A DNA stretch of 64,000 nucleotides from Eutypella sp. D-1 (GCA_023313575.1 JAJTTP010000012.1:496001-560000), one strand, 5' to 3'. Positions 21,731-34,124 are shown, counted from the first letter of the stretch. A program made the numbers and translations. The notes: generated by a model not told the origin, from the sequence alone.

Positions 21731-23771
21731 CACCTCACCCTTCTACCAAGCTGTCGCTAATTGGTGCAGAAAATAAAAAAAGACAAAATTCCACCCAGAA
21801 GGAAAAAGAGTTGCAAAGAGTGTGGGAGAGAGAATACCGGCTCCTTGGGTTTTACGAAGAAAGCCGGGGGTGGTCCAGGTTCAAAAGGGATTGCTTACGT
21901 GCGTCCGTCACAAATACCGATTCGCCATGTGAAGTCAAGACATGGGAAGATCGCCAGATGTGTCGATTGTAATTCTCCTAGTCACTATCTAGGCATTGAA
22001 TCCATAAAGCTTAAGATGGCATGGAGACTTGGAAACCGGTAGAGACTCGAGAATCGGCCCCCTTTGCAGGGGCTACGGGTTGAAACTGCACCGGATATGC
22101 TGAACGGGAATGGGGAGAAGACGGAAATTTCCTTGCTAACGACAGTCAGCCTCTGATTACTAGTCGAGGTTACATCGCCGGTAAGCATCAATGTTGATCA
22201 GCATAGGGCCACCTTAGTACCACCATCCCAGAATGGACTCGAGGGATCCTACTGTAGTATCAACGTGATCGGAGGCGCGGGGGGTTACTTCTTGAAAGCA
22301 TTTCCTGTTGAATTGTTGCTGGCGCGGCCGCCTCCCGCGTATTGCCGCGACGCCACGGCAGGGCCCATTCCTGGCCTTGTGGACTATATGGCTGAGGCGC
22401 AGTGCGCTCGCATTGGCGATTGCATCTACGGGCGTGAAATTTTCTCCAAGCAACCCCTCCCCCTGCAACAGTCCTTGGCCAAAATTCATTTATCCTCACC
22501 CGTGTGCATTCCCATAACACGTGGATTTCGAAAGTCAAAATGATCTGACCTATAAGATTGCTAATAACCATCTAGGATATCTTGGAGTATTATTATCTTC
22601 TAAGTGTTTATGCCCACAGGACGGGGTCCGGGTTGCTGCAAAACCTTATTAAGACATCGGCCCCATAGATGGCGGGGTGGCCTTAACCATAACGCGGGGT
22701 TACATCGCCCATTTCATACAGTGGGCTTTCATGGAGCGTTTGGGATGTGGGATGCAGTAGTCTAGTCTTTCCCATGGTTCAGATGCGCCGTATGTCTGAT
22801 ATGGAAGGAGATGCGATAGTCAGGGGCAGAATGAAGCCGGACGAACAGTCGGGTCACCTTGTTCGGTATCGTATTTTCTGTCTCATATCTGACATGTCTA
22901 GTGAACATGTTGACTGGCGCCTCAATATGTTAGCAATGCAAATGCTGCCTGGGTTGCCTGGCTGTTTGGGATTATGCCATCACGGTGGAGTGTCGTCACA
23001 TCGTTTGTACCATATCCAATTTACGAGGCATTGAAATGAAGGATTCAATTCCGGATGTGGAATCTTGTGGAAGGGACAATGTAAAGCCCTGCATGTCACG
23101 GTAGTAACCATTGCAATAGTAGCATAAGAAGGCCTCCCTACACAGCCAAAGCTTACGACACGGCGGGCTTAAACGCTGCACGTCAGATTGACCCCTGTCA
23201 TAACATACAACGGTGCAGGGGACATGTAGGGTATTTCAGTCAATCACATCACCGACCGGGGGACCCGCCGTCAACGGTTTTAAGCCACCTGCAAGACCGT
23301 CCCGCCCTTTTCTTGCCTGCTTGTAATACTATAGTATATCACAGTAAGAGAGCCGAGGTTTGCGCGATTATACTCCACTGAAAGACATGACGCTCGTTCA
23401 TAGTTATCTCCGTTGTTATACATGACACTGATGCATATGTATGGTAAATGATCATAGGTTACAACCATTGAGACAAACGAGCAGCCTTGTGAGGTTGATG
23501 TACGAGAGGGACATATAATTTTCCCTCTCCCAGATCTGCTTAAACCCACGATGGTCCCCTTTTCTCTAATCTAGATAGTTTCTGTTTGCTTTAGCAAGCT
23601 CCCCAGCCTTGAGTAGCGGCTCACCTACTTGCATCCCATTAGACCTCTCCAGCTCTAAGCGGGCGATTCCGAATCTGTATTATACCGTGCACCCCACTAT
23701 CTTTTCCCCACAATCCCAATTCATTATCGCTGAAGTAATCTTTGTAATAGCTCGTCATTATCTTGGCCGAG
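21731..23771. other. Divergent 2-kb spacer between the 7TM and A-T-R genes
   Basis: No supported gene was found. Several overlapping frames near 22214-22571 on both strands lack family signal. The last 500 bp include GC-rich patches such as the stretch around 23250-23280, with CCG/CGG half-sites that a Zn2Cys6 factor could use. This is a weak observation. Confidence 0.5.
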
Positions 23772-26700
23772 ATGGCGTCTCAGTATGGTTCCCGCTTCAT
23801 GCCTACAGTTGTTGACGAGATTGCCAAGGACCAACCTGATCTCGAATACGCTTACATCCCACTCACCTCGAACGTGAGAGATGGATTCAAGCCCGTGACG
23901 TTCGCGGAAATCGCTAACGCAACTAACTCTCTCGTGTCATGGATCGAGACCAACATTGGGCGCAGTTTGAATTTCGAGACAATCGCTTACATTGGCTCAA
24001 GTGACCTCCGTTACGTTGTTGCATTCTTAGCAGCGGTCAAATGCGGATACAAAGTGCGAAGCCCGAAGTTCCTCGATATTGCTATCATAGGTAATTATAG
24101 TATTAACACGCACACAGGTTCTACTTCCTTCGGTGAGAAATTCGGCATGGATGAACGCGTCACTTCTTGAGCAGACCAAGTGCACACATGTCTTATATGC
24201 ACCCGAAGTAGAGAATGTGGTCACTCCTTTATTAAAAGAGAGGCCCGAGACGAAAATCCACAAGATTGCGTCCTTGGAGGAGTTGATTCTCTCAGAGGCT
24301 AAGCATTACCCGTTCGAAAAGGAGTACGAAAAGGCAAAATGGGATCCGATTCTTATCCTGCACTCGTCTGGGTCGACGGGGCCTCCGAAGCCCATCGTCA
24401 TGAATCATGCCACCTTCGCCGCGGGTGACAACGACCGAAACCTCCCGCGTGTGCCAGGAAGGATCAATCAAAATTGGGCTCTGTGGGACTTTCCAAAGAA
24501 TGAGACGTTCTTCTCCGCCTTCCCTCCCTTCCACCTTGCGGGCTTTTCTTCGATGCTTGTGCTGCCAATCTATTACTCGCACGCGACGTTGGTCCTCGCC
24601 CCGCCGATCCTCCCCCCAGACGGTAGCATCCTCAGCGATATCATGGACCAGTTCCCTCTCAAGTCAATTTTCTGCCCCCCGATCATCGCAGAGCAATTCG
24701 TCGGGCTATTTAAAGATGACAGCGATGCACTTAAGGAGAAGTGCAAGAACCTCAACTTCATACTCTACGCGGGCGGGCCGCTCTCCCAATTTACGGGCAG
24801 CGCCCTTAGCAAGGTCACAGACGTATGCCAGTTCTACGGCCAGACAGAAACTGGTCCCATCCAAGCCCTCGTACCAAACCGCGTGGATTGGGCGAGCCTG
24901 GAGTGGCATCCTGTGCAGGAGGCCATAATGGAGCCTTCAATTGACGGGACCTATGAGATGGTGTTGAAACGGAACCCCGCGCTTGAGAAGGTCCGTGCCG
25001 TCTCGTGCAACTTCCCGGATGTGGAAGTATGGCGTACGCGGGATCTGTTCAAGCCGCACCCGACAAAACCTAATCTCTGGACGTTTCACGGGCGGGCCGA
25101 CGACATAATCGTTCTCTCCAATGGTGAGAAGTTCAACCCTGTCCCAAGCGAGACGCACATAGCTTCTCACCCTCTTGTCAATGGGGCCATGATCAGCGGA
25201 CAGGGCTATCCCCAAGCGTCTCTGATAGTCGAGCCAAAGGAATATCCCAGCGATCCAGAGGCTTTTATCGACAAGCTGTGGCCGATTGTCGAGGAGGCGA
25301 ACGCTCAGGCGCCGGGTCATGCCAGGATCACGAGGGGTATGATATTATGCAGCTCTCCGGAGAAGCCATTTGAGAGGACAGCGAAGCGAACAGTGATCAG
25401 GAGCATCACCGGCAAGAAATATGTAGAGGAAATCGCCGAACTGTATAATAAAGACGGCCCCAGCCACGTCAAGTCTGTCGAGTTGACGGCCTCGCCCGAT
25501 TTGGAGACAACCACCAAATTTATAAAGGACATCATCTCAACCGCGTTTCCAGGACACGCGGTCGAGGAGGATGATGACCTCTTCGTGCTTGGTTTGGACT
25601 CTCTGCAGACTGGAGAGATTATCTCCCTCTTGAAATCTGGGATTAACGCCGGCAACCCGAACCTGGACGTATCCTGGATATCCGTCAGATTCGTGTACGA
25701 ACACCCAACCATAAAGGCACTGGTCGGGGCCACGTTAGCTCATCTCAATCCAACTCTGCGCTTAAGTAATGGGGGCGCGCCGTCCATGGACCGAGTTGAG
25801 AAGATGGAATATCTGATCGAGAAGTACACGAAGGACATTCCTCACCATCCCCACCTCAAGCAGTCCTCAACTTCGGAGTTTCACGTCATCCTCACCGGAA
25901 GCACTGGAACACTAGGCACCCAAATTCTCGTGAAGCTGCTCTCGGACCCCAAAGTTGTTGGCATCACGTGCCTTGACCGCTCCGCGGACGCGAAGGATCG
26001 CATTAAACGGTCTTTCGCACAATGGAAATCACCGCCAACCATCACGGATGCCGTCTCGTTCCACCAAGCCGACTACGGGAAGCCAGACTTTGGTATTCCT
26101 TCAGCAGTGGCGGAGGAGCTTCGCAGCAAGGTTAACCTCGTCATCCACAACGCCTGGAAGGTCGACTTCAACCACTCGCTTGACTCGTTCGAGGCCGTGC
26201 ACGTGCGCGGTGTTCGAAACTTGGTTGACTTCGCTGGCAGCTGTATCTCCAGACCCCGTCTCGTATTCATATCCTCCATCTCGACTGTCCTGAACTGGGA
26301 GCAGGCTGCCACTGGTGCTGCTAATGGCAATGGCACTCATATTACTACCGTCCCCGAGGTTCTGCCCCCAAGCCCTGCGGCAGCGCAGGCACTCGGGTAC
26401 GCGGAGTCCAAAGCAGTGGCGGAACGGATCTTGGCGGCGGCCGCCGCTGAAGGAGGTATCGATGCCTCCGTCATCCGTATTGGGCAGATTGCAGGTCCCA
26501 TCGGCGACGGTAACGGGGGTGTGTGGAATGCGCACGAGTGGTTCCCGCTGCTCCTAACGACGTCGCGGGCACTAGGGAAAGTTCCAGACGGACCATCGCT
26601 GGGCGAGATTGACTGGATACCCTCTGACGTGGTTGCTGCGACGGTGTGGGACATCGCAACGTCGACACCATCCTCAGGCGACTTGCCATCGCCGCCGCTC

Positions 26701-27042
26701 GGGGTCTTCCATCTTGTCAACCCCTTGCGCAAACCATGGTCAGAGCTACTCCTTGGTGTACAGGAAAGGCTAGGTGGCCCTGGTGCTCTGAAAGCTGTTC
26801 CCATGACCGACTGGGTCGCGGAACTCGAACAGGTCGACCCTAGGGACAAGGAGGCAGTGGCCGCGAAGCCTGCCTCTAAGGTCCTACACTTCTTCCGCGA
26901 CACTGCTGGTGGCGCGTATCTCGGCGCCGAGGATATCATCTACTCTACCAAGGAATCGCAAAAGCTGAGCCAGTCACTTCGGGACCTGGGGCCCATCCGT
27001 GACGAGTGGATGGCTAGGTGGATGAAGGACTGGGGGCTTTAG
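23772..27042 (+). CDS. NRPS-like adenylate-forming reductase (A-T-R)
   Basis: Exons are 23772-24053 and 24118-27042, giving 1068 aa. The 64-nt phase-0 intron joins CGYK to VLLPSVRN. The adenylation domain (about 1-560) has the AMP-binding loop HSSGSTGPPKP (about 175-187), FYGQTETGP, and GRADDIIVLSNGEK. The thiolation domain carries LGLDSLQ with the phosphopantetheine Ser at about 589. The C-terminal thioester reductase domain has LTGSTGTLG (from about 686) for NADPH and GYAESK with Tyr 855 and Lys 859 of the short-chain dehydrogenase type. There is no condensation domain. Enzymes of this class activate a carboxylic acid, load it and release it by reduction as an aldehyde or alcohol. The domain order matches alpha-aminoadipate-reductase-like and aryl-acid-reducing fungal enzymes; the substrate cannot be read by eye. 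It is the only core biosynthetic enzyme in the window. Confidence 0.95.
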
Positions 27043-28321
27043 GACCGTCAGTACCAGATGGATGGCTTAACATTGATATGTGTCTGATACGAAAGCTTCG
27101 CGGAGGCTCGTTCTAATAAATTATATCGATATATATGCACTATTTCCAAAATAAATTGGACCGCAGAGGCTACCCCATGGGTATCTTGATCCCCAATTAC
27201 ATGTCAAAAGAGACAAAAACATGAAGAGTCTTTTACCTTCCGTAACTCATATATCAAGGCATATTCCATTGGTATCCCGCTAGTGCAAACCCTATGTCTT
27301 GTTCCATCTACCTCCACATTAACAGTGAGGAGTCAAATTCTGGCTCGAGCTTATCAATCAATAAGCTAACTCGATCATGGCTACGATTGAAACCAAGTAT
27401 AATTATGTGTTTTAATCATAATTTTACCATACACTGCGATCAACCGAGTAATAAACTTTGGATTTCGGACTCAAGTGTCATGTCATGGTCTCATTGGCGC
27501 CACAGTAGGGATAGTAAGATAGGGGCCAATTGCCCCACCTCTTTTGTACATGCCATAGCCTAGTTGCCTAGTCACTACCTGTAGGTAGGCTATTACCTAA
27601 GTAAATATTGAAGTAACGGAAGCCCTATTCGCACGTCCCAGGATCTTAATATTCTATTCGTTAAAGCATTATACCACTGTTATTCGCTGAAGTCACAGCT
27701 GTTAGTATGACATGTCGATAAAAAAGAACAACCTTGGTCACCCAGGCTATGATACACACCACCTAGGTTCCTACGTGGTTCAAGCTGAATACTAAATATT
27801 TCTTCCAGATATTACACTGCATGATGTTTCAACAGCCAATATAATAGCGAATAGAAGTAAATGCATGAATTTCAGCACACGAAGAGTCCTTATATGGTTT
27901 ATAACGATCGAATTCTGGTTAGATATAATGACTCCTTTCCAACATTCCACCTACCGCTAGAAACGTCTCATCCCCTATCACCGCAATCATCCCACCCCTC
28001 CCCATCCCTTCAACAGTGGAGGTGTTTCAAGAGAACAGCCCTTTTACTTGAAAGTCGTTAGGATCATAGAGTTCTGGTGCCAAGTCAAGTAGATAGGAGA
28101 TATCAAGAGCGAGTCCAGAAACTGGGAAGAAAGGAAAACAAAAGGAAGTCGCAGACTTTTGCGGCGATCTTCAGGTGAACTCCTATCTGAATTTGACCAC
28201 GGTGTATTTCCCTGCATTCCCATTGTTATGCGAATATCGTTCCGCCACCCAAAATGCGTAATTCCTGAAACGCTTTTTTCCAAAATCCGCTTCATTGTGT
28301 CAGCCATGGGTAATTTTTCAA
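27043..28321. other. Convergent AT-rich intergenic region
   Basis: No supported gene was found. The region holds CCTAGG and TACCTA motif variants and AT-rich stretches between the reductase and the repeat-protein gene. Confidence 0.55.
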
Positions 28322-29493
28322 CTAATCTGTAAATCTGTGAAGGTGGCTAGGTCTTCCCTTACCTACTTGCGGCGGGATTGTAACTATGCTCGATATCGTC
28401 TTCTCGTATTTAGGGGCGTCGGTAAGTCCGCCGAACGTCCAATGCCAGCACCTGAAAGGGTCTCCATTCGGAAATCTACCTTCGTTAGGTATGTACATTC
28501 CTGTACACGTTCCTATAATCAGACCCTTCTCCTTTGGAGTCTTGACACGACCGATCTCCCAGAGCAATACGAGGCTCCCACTCATCTTTACAGTAAAATG
28601 TTTCCGCTCATGTCTCCATCGTCCAGTGTCTTGGCGAGCAACCTCTGAGCCTTCTGGGAAATATGGTTTCATGATCGGGTCGATATTCACCACATGCAAT
28701 AGAGTGCCTTCTCCCGCATGCGGATCATTTGGCGGGCTTATGAAATAAGACGAATGCTTCGGAGATGAATTGGTTAGTTGTGTTTTTATCTTCCTCTTGT
28801 TACAAGATCCTGTAAGAAGCAACTCACAAACCGACTGGGGAAGTCTTTAGAACTTTTGCGATGAAAGAGGGCCAAATATAGGTATTCGGGCTTGATAGTT
28901 GTTTTCTGGTATTTGTAGTACTCTTTTAGCTTTTCCCAGTCTTCCGCTTCAGTTGCTTGTGCGTCTATGAAGATCGAGACAACTGCTGTAGGCTGCTGTT
29001 GGTATTGACCATATCCCTGAGGGTTTTGACCCCGTCCCTGAGGATATTGGCCATGTCCTTGAGAGGGGTATGGACCATATCCTTGAGGGGGGTATGGACC
29101 ATATCCTTGAGGAGGGTATGGACCATATTGCTGAGGGTATGGAGCATGTTGCTGTGGATATGGAGCATATCCCTGAGGGTTTTGACCGTATCCTTGAGGA
29201 GCGTATTGACCATATCCCTGAGGGGGGTGTTGGTCATATTGCGGAGGGTATTGGGCCTGTTGCGGAGGGTGTTGACCATGTCCTTGAGGGGCGTATCCCT
29301 GAGGGTGTTGGCCATATTGCAGAGAGTATTGAGCTTGTGCTTGGTGGTGTTGGGGATGTGCCTGTTGGTGTTGAGCATAAACATTCTGGTCTTGGGTAGG
29401 AGTCTGTTGGTTTTGCACGGGTGCCTGCTCTCCTGGGTGGGGCACCCATACACGCCCTGAGGCTGTAAGCCTCTAGTAACCTATCCCGCTCAT
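28322..29493 (-). pseudogene. Pro/Gln/Gly/Tyr-repeat protein; only ATG is followed by an in-frame stop
   Basis: The open part has two exons, 29445-28828 and 28756-28322, with a canonical 71-nt intron (GTGAGT, branch CTAAC, GAAG). Residues about 30-130 are a degenerate repeat of GYGPYPPQ-like units, a low-complexity, prion-like stretch. The C-terminal part is folded in character (PEYLYLALFHR, then WHWTFGG) and resembles a small fungal domain seen in uncharacterised proteins. The only upstream ATG in this frame (29493-29491) is followed after six codons by TAG (29475-29473). After it the frame runs open through RLTASGRVWVPHPG. So the gene is either recently broken by one nonsense change, begins at a non-AUG codon, or has an unseen 5' exon. 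I list it as a probable pseudogene with an otherwise intact body. Confidence 0.55.
28990..29350 (-). repeat. Coding tandem repeat, degenerate GYGPYPPQ units
   Basis: Imperfect tandem repeats of about 24-30 nt encode (Q)GYGPYPPQ variants. The best-kept copies are at 29055-29125, where three units are nearly identical. Confidence 0.8.
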
Positions 29494-31022
29494 TGTGGGC
29501 TCTCTTTTACTCGGAAGTTGAAGAGAAAGCTGATAACACCGATTTCTGGTAGCCTCTGGGGAGAACCGGGTGCGTAAACAATTCTAACTCGAGCTTCTAG
29601 ACACTTAGCTATATAGCGGATCTGACTCCGTCATATGGTGAAGGATCATGCCTACACAAAGTTCTGTGTTCAATTTAACTCACACCAGGTAGCATCAACC
29701 TACCGTTACTTGTTCCGGGTGGAACACTAGTACAAGCAAACGATATCTAGCAGGTGATCCAACAACAGATGATTGCCATAGCTTGTGCATCAGAAACAAC
29801 GATATACAGTACCACGTCGAGGACGTGGTCCCCTTACCCCGTCGCGGATGTGCGTACGATCGCATAATTAGATGCTACACAGATGGTGATCTACTTGCGA
29901 CAGTGGGATTAGTCATTGTGTCATGGATTACTCACTTGCACGAAAGCTATCCTAGTTGATGAGGTCCGGATTTTAGAAGAAAATAAGTGAACAAACATTC
30001 AGAAAATGTTTGTGCAATATGGTAGCCTCGTTGCATGACGAGTCTCCCATTTTACAGCCTTGCTCCTTGCTCTATGCGCCTCACTTTTGTCCTTGGTCCA
30101 ACAACTCGGCTGTTTGTCCGTCAAAGAGCATCTATGCTACATAAGACGTCTCCTATGCAGCATCCAGAGATCATACCCTAGGTTCGGGATAAATATGTTT
30201 GTTATGTTTTAATTCTATACATATACTATTATTTAGCTTGTGAATACAATACACACGGATATCAACTCGGATTGTTTCTCAAGATGACGCGTAATAATCC
30301 TATGACTCGACTCCTTCCGAAACCTTTAGTTGAGTTATACAGGGATCGGGTTTGCTAGCCCAGGTAGCACTCATATTTGAAATTAACTTGATGTGTAATA
30401 CACTGGATGAAGAAAATAAAGATATGGGAAGAATTAGGGAAGGTAAATGTATGATTTCTCCGTTAATCTATAGTGTGCCGTTTGGAGGATACGCATATGG
30501 CTGTTCCCCATGGCATAATTAAGTTGAGTCGGTATGCCACCCAGGTCCAAATGTCATTAAATACCCCCCATTCCCTATCGCAGGAAGAATTTCATGGCTA
30601 GATAGCGAAATTCATAGGGCACGCCACTCCTATAGACCTGACGGCAGCATAAGACGTAAATTTCACCAAAACTTGGAAATACCTGTCAAATTCCAGGGAG
30701 GTACTGAGCGTGTATACCTCAACATATTCCTCGGCAGGTATGGAAGTACTGATATGGGAAGCTAGATACTATTTACCCCTATTCTCAATCTTGACAGGCT
30801 ATCTAATTGAAGGGATTTTCACCCTCGACGGGGTCGTATTGTACCAGAACAGATCACTTGATAAATATGTAATAGGAAATATAATACTTAATAAGCTATA
30901 GCTATGTCACATATCGCTCATTAAGACCAGAGAAGAATAATATCTTGGATTTTGGCTTATTCATACGCGCCAAGCCTACTACTTTGGGAAAGTTGTCTGA
31001 TAGAATCACCTCGGTTTTGTTC
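29494..31022. other. Gene-free AT-rich region
   Basis: 1.5 kb with no supported gene. A 63-codon frame at 30710-30901 is AT-rich and lacks any family feature. No repeats or transposon ends were seen. Confidence 0.55.
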
Positions 31023-31869
31023 TTAAGCGCCCATCACGCTCATTGTGTGAACATAGCGGAGCTTTCCTTTTTCGACACGGAACTCGTGGCTGTCAGGGAT
31101 AGACCCGAACGTCAAGAAAATGCCGACTGTACCCAGGGTCTCGTCGATCACGTAGCGCCGGTCCACAAGAGCCACGCCTATGATGCATTAGGTTAGCGAA
31201 AAGCACATGGGCGTAATACCAGTAGGAGACCATTCTTGACTTACCATCCGGAACACCGACATCGCAGCGATCATCCGGCGAACCGCTACCCGTGTAGGCG
31301 CCGCCCTCGAGGCGAGCACATGGTTGCCCCCAGGGGACGGTAACGCTCTTGTCGTTGAACAGGTCAGCGTAGGCATCGCCAGCAGCCTGGATGACCTCGC
31401 GAGTGTCGCGGTCCTCTTCTGGAATAACTCCCCAGTCCTCTCGCGAGGCCCAATAGTAGGTCCCAGTGGCGTTGAAGAGCCAGTCACCCTGATCGGTGAT
31501 GATAGTCTCAATCTGGGCGATCTCGCCGCCACCTTCGGCCAGGCGGATCTGGGTGCCTATGACGTACGGGTGCGCCGGGTCGGTGACGATTAATTCTGTG
31601 TAGGTGGCGCACGCCGTCGTATCGTGCGTGCTGCGGTTGTGCGCCAGCTCCAGGGGCTGCGATAGGATGCCCGTCGCGATGTCTGCCGTCTTGAAGTTTT
31701 CTGAGTAGTCCACATCCGCGGCAACTGGTGTTAACGCATCCGGAGACCCTGAGCTCTGCGCTTCCAGCAGGCTATCCGTGATTGCGACGAGCTCCTCACG
31801 CGTACATTGCGTCATAGCTGTGGTGGCGAGACCAAGGGCCAGGACCCCTAAGCTGTTGAGAGTCATCAT
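31023..31869 (-). CDS. Secreted fungal DUF8021-type protein
   Basis: Exon 1 is 31869-31245 and exon 2 is 31177-31023, giving 259 aa; the 67-nt intron (GTAAGT..CATAG) splits the Gly codon of VPDG. The N-terminus is a signal peptide (MMTLNSLGVLALGLATTAMT) followed by CTREELV. The body has a helical start, then two NTF2/SnoaL-like sheets: DTTACATYTELIV, HPYVIGTQIRL and WLFNATGTYYW. The C-terminus holds RRYVIDETLG, FLTFGSIPDSHEFRV, and KLRYVHTMSVM, which are the strongest marks of this fungal secreted family. Cys pairs (PCARLEGG and DDRCDVG) flank the domain link. The function is unknown. It lies in the cluster-like region and may be a secreted companion or an unrelated gene. Confidence 0.85.
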
Positions 31870-32394
31870 CGTGAGTGTCGCTGACTATGTGACCGCTCGA
31901 TGATGAGAAGGAGTGGTAAGTGTGCTACTGTTAAGATTTGGAAATTGATCGTCTCATGTTCGAGGGTCCCAAGGGGGGAGGGCTCTAAGTGCATTTGTAT
32001 GCCATGTGCATTATAGACAATTGCTACTATAGCTCAGGTTACAATACGTCAGGAGAATATCCATATGAATAGAGTGGGGTCATTTCGGCATTTGTTTTGT
32101 GAAATGCCTGGCCCTTACATGGGATACGGTTGAATTTGCCTATAGTCGCCCCTGGTTGAATACAACGTCGTGTCAGGGGTCCCCGAACATTAGCCTCATC
32201 CAAGTGGTTAAAGTCGCGGAAGTTGCCCTAAAGCGGCGAATTTACCTTGAAACATGACGGTTTTGTTGTGGTGCGTGTGCCCCATCATAAATGCCGGCCA
32301 TGAGTATCCCAGGGCCAGGCACTAAGTTTCCCAGAAGGCGCATCCTTGAACCACACATGTCTATCAGGCATCGCAGTGTTGGTTGTTAGTGGTC

Positions 32395-32418
32395 ACTGGT
32401 ATGGACCCACATACCAGT
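32395..32418. repeat. Inverted repeat, 9-bp arms
   Basis: ACTGGTATG and CATACCAGT face each other across a 6-nt spacer (GACCCA). Confidence 0.8.
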
Positions 32419-32454
32419 AGGAGGTACCTATGTACCTATCTCCCGTTTATATAA

Positions 32455-32477
32455 GGATACGGGCTTCGCCCGTATCC
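32455..32477. repeat. Perfect hairpin, 10-bp stem and TTC loop
   Basis: GGATACGGGC, loop TTC, then GCCCGTATCC. The stem is GC-rich in an otherwise AT-rich spacer and no transcript is apparent. Confidence 0.85.
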
Positions 32478-33200
32478 CTCTTAGATAGATAGATAGACTT
32501 TAGACCAGAGTATAACACCAGTCTCACCACCTTTTATATTGTTATTGTTATTCCTTTTACGTACGTACCTACCAACACGCAGGAAATTATTCATCAATTG
32601 GCAGAATCATGACTTTAAAGAAGGGTCATTGAATACGCTATTATATCAAGTCGGCTATGGGGGTTAAGTAATTGGATCTATGACAGACAGACCTTCAGCT
32701 TGTCTTCTACCCCTACCTGTTGTTTGACGTTATCTTATCTATTCCCTTCTCCGTCTTGAAGGGCGCTAGCGCTTAACCCCCCATGGACTTTAAACCTAGC
32801 CTATCTATCCCTAGAGAATTTGATATCATTGTAGTCTAAAGTGAAGTGTTAACGAATATTGAGTATAATTGAAGAAAGTTCAGGCACTATCCTAACTAAT
32901 CTGCGAAGGTTGGGGGATGGTTGTCCTTTTATCGAAAAGGCCCGACACGAATCGAATTTGTATCAAGGGCACTGCATGAATATAAACCGGCATAGCTGGA
33001 ACTCATGAAGACATATCTTCTGATATCAGTTCGATAAAAGAGCGGCATAGATACAAGTTCAGAAACTACCCCCAACATAATACACCCGACTATAATTGGT
33101 AGTTACATGTAGCGGAACTGGGCAGTGTTTCAAATCCACACCAACCTATATGTAGCTTGGCGGCGTACACATGTTCGCCCTCAGTGGTGGAAGGTTGAGC

Positions 33201-34124
33201 TTAAGCTGGGAAAGCCTCCAAAAGCCGATCCCTCTCCCTCCGCAGACTATTCTCAAGAGAAGTGTAGGGTATGCCAAACTTCGCCACGAGCGCCTTTGAT
33301 CCGGCAATGACTTTGCTGAAATCCTTTTGGTTCCCCCAAACCGGGAAGCGCTGCCCAGTGACTCGAGAAATTACCTCCTTGGTCTCTTCCGGGGAACGCT
33401 TCGCTACCTTAACCTTCTTGCCGCTCACCTTCTCGAGGATGTCGCGGACTTCTTCCATAGTCAGGCTTTCGTTGATGAGATCCAGTTCTTGGCAGTTGAA
33501 CTTCTCCGGGTGTTGGAAGGCTGCCACGACGTACTTGGCGACATCGCTCTCATCGATGTGGGGCATCCGAGATCCGTCGTTGGCAGGATGGCGCAGCTCC
33601 CCAGTGATGTGAAACTCGGGAAAGTTGTAGTCAACGCCAGGGAGAAGATAGTTCATGTGAATGAAAGATGGCCGAACAATCGTGTAGGCCTTAAAACCAC
33701 CACTTCGGACGGCATCCTCAACCCCAGCCTTAGATACATAATAATCGTGCAGCAGACTTTCTTTGGTCATCTCATCATCCCACAAGGTCTTGTCGCCCGT
33801 GGCAAAGGTAGTGCTGCCAACCATAGCCTCAACACCCGCTTTTTTACAGGCCTCAACTACAGTCTTCGCCTGTTGTACCTCTAATCCTGGGATTGGGAAC
33901 GTGTTCAAGTATGCCCCCTTACAGCCCTGAGCTGCTCGGTAGATAGATTCGAAGTCGGTGCTATCGCCCTTAAACACCGTAACGCCTGGCTGGTGGAGAA
34001 TCGGCGGTAAGGTCTTTGTGGGGTCGCGAACAACAGCGTGAACCTTAGAGCCCGCTTCCAGAAGATGGGTAATAACCCAGCCGCTTTGCTGGCCCGTAGC
34101 CTGCGTGACCAAGTAGGTAGCCAT
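33201..34124 (-). CDS. NmrA-like NAD(P)-binding oxidoreductase 2
   Basis: Single-exon, 307-aa paralogue of the protein at 9.2-10.1 kb. It starts MATYLVTQATGQQSGW, with the NAD(P) loop TGQQ; then VHAVVRDPTK, GDSTDFESIYRAAQGCKGAYLN, VVEACKKAGVEAMVGST and HDYYVSKAGVEDAV follow in the usual order. YYVSKAG keeps a YxxxK spacing, which favours a working dehydrogenase over a pure sensor, though this is inference. The C-terminal part has HIDESDVAKYVVAAF and the substrate-side helices. It is divergent from the Zn2Cys6 regulator with an 16-bp perfect palindrome between them, so joint control is plausible. The two NmrA-like proteins are clearly distinct, so a recent local duplication is unlikely. Confidence 0.9.
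   Translation of the reverse strand: MATYLVTQATGQQSGWVITHLLEAGSKVHAVVRDPTKTLPPILHQPGVTVFKGDSTDFESIYRAAQGCKGAYLNTFPIPGLEVQQAKTVVEACKKAGVEAMVGSTTFATGDKTLWDDEMTKESLLHDYYVSKAGVEDAVRSGGFKAYTIVRPSFIHMNYLLPGVDYNFPEFHITGELRHPANDGSRMPHIDESDVAKYVVAAFQHPEKFNCQELDLINESLTMEEVRDILEKVSGKKVKVAKRSPEETKEVISRVTGQRFPVWGNQKDFSKVIAGSKALVAKFGIPYTSLENSLRRERDRLLEAFPA

Larger units (their letters stand above)
31870..33200. other. Intergenic region with two hairpins
   Basis: No gene was found. It contains a 9-bp-arm inverted repeat (32395-32418) and a 10-bp-arm hairpin (32455-32477), then a (GATA) run and pyrimidine-rich sequence. Confidence 0.6.

Noticed and set aside
22214..22571. Overlapping frames on both strands
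   Set aside because: Mutually exclusive frames with no conserved motif or codon bias like the neighbouring genes.
23250..23300. CCG/CGG half-sites as a Zn2Cys6 operator for the A-T-R gene
   Set aside because: Half-sites are too frequent in GC-rich patches to claim without comparison with other island promoters.
28957..29460. Plus-strand frames of 167 and 109 codons over the repeat protein
   Set aside because: They translate the complementary tandem repeat into simple SLR/MDHI patterns. The minus frame has the conserved C-terminus and the proper intron.
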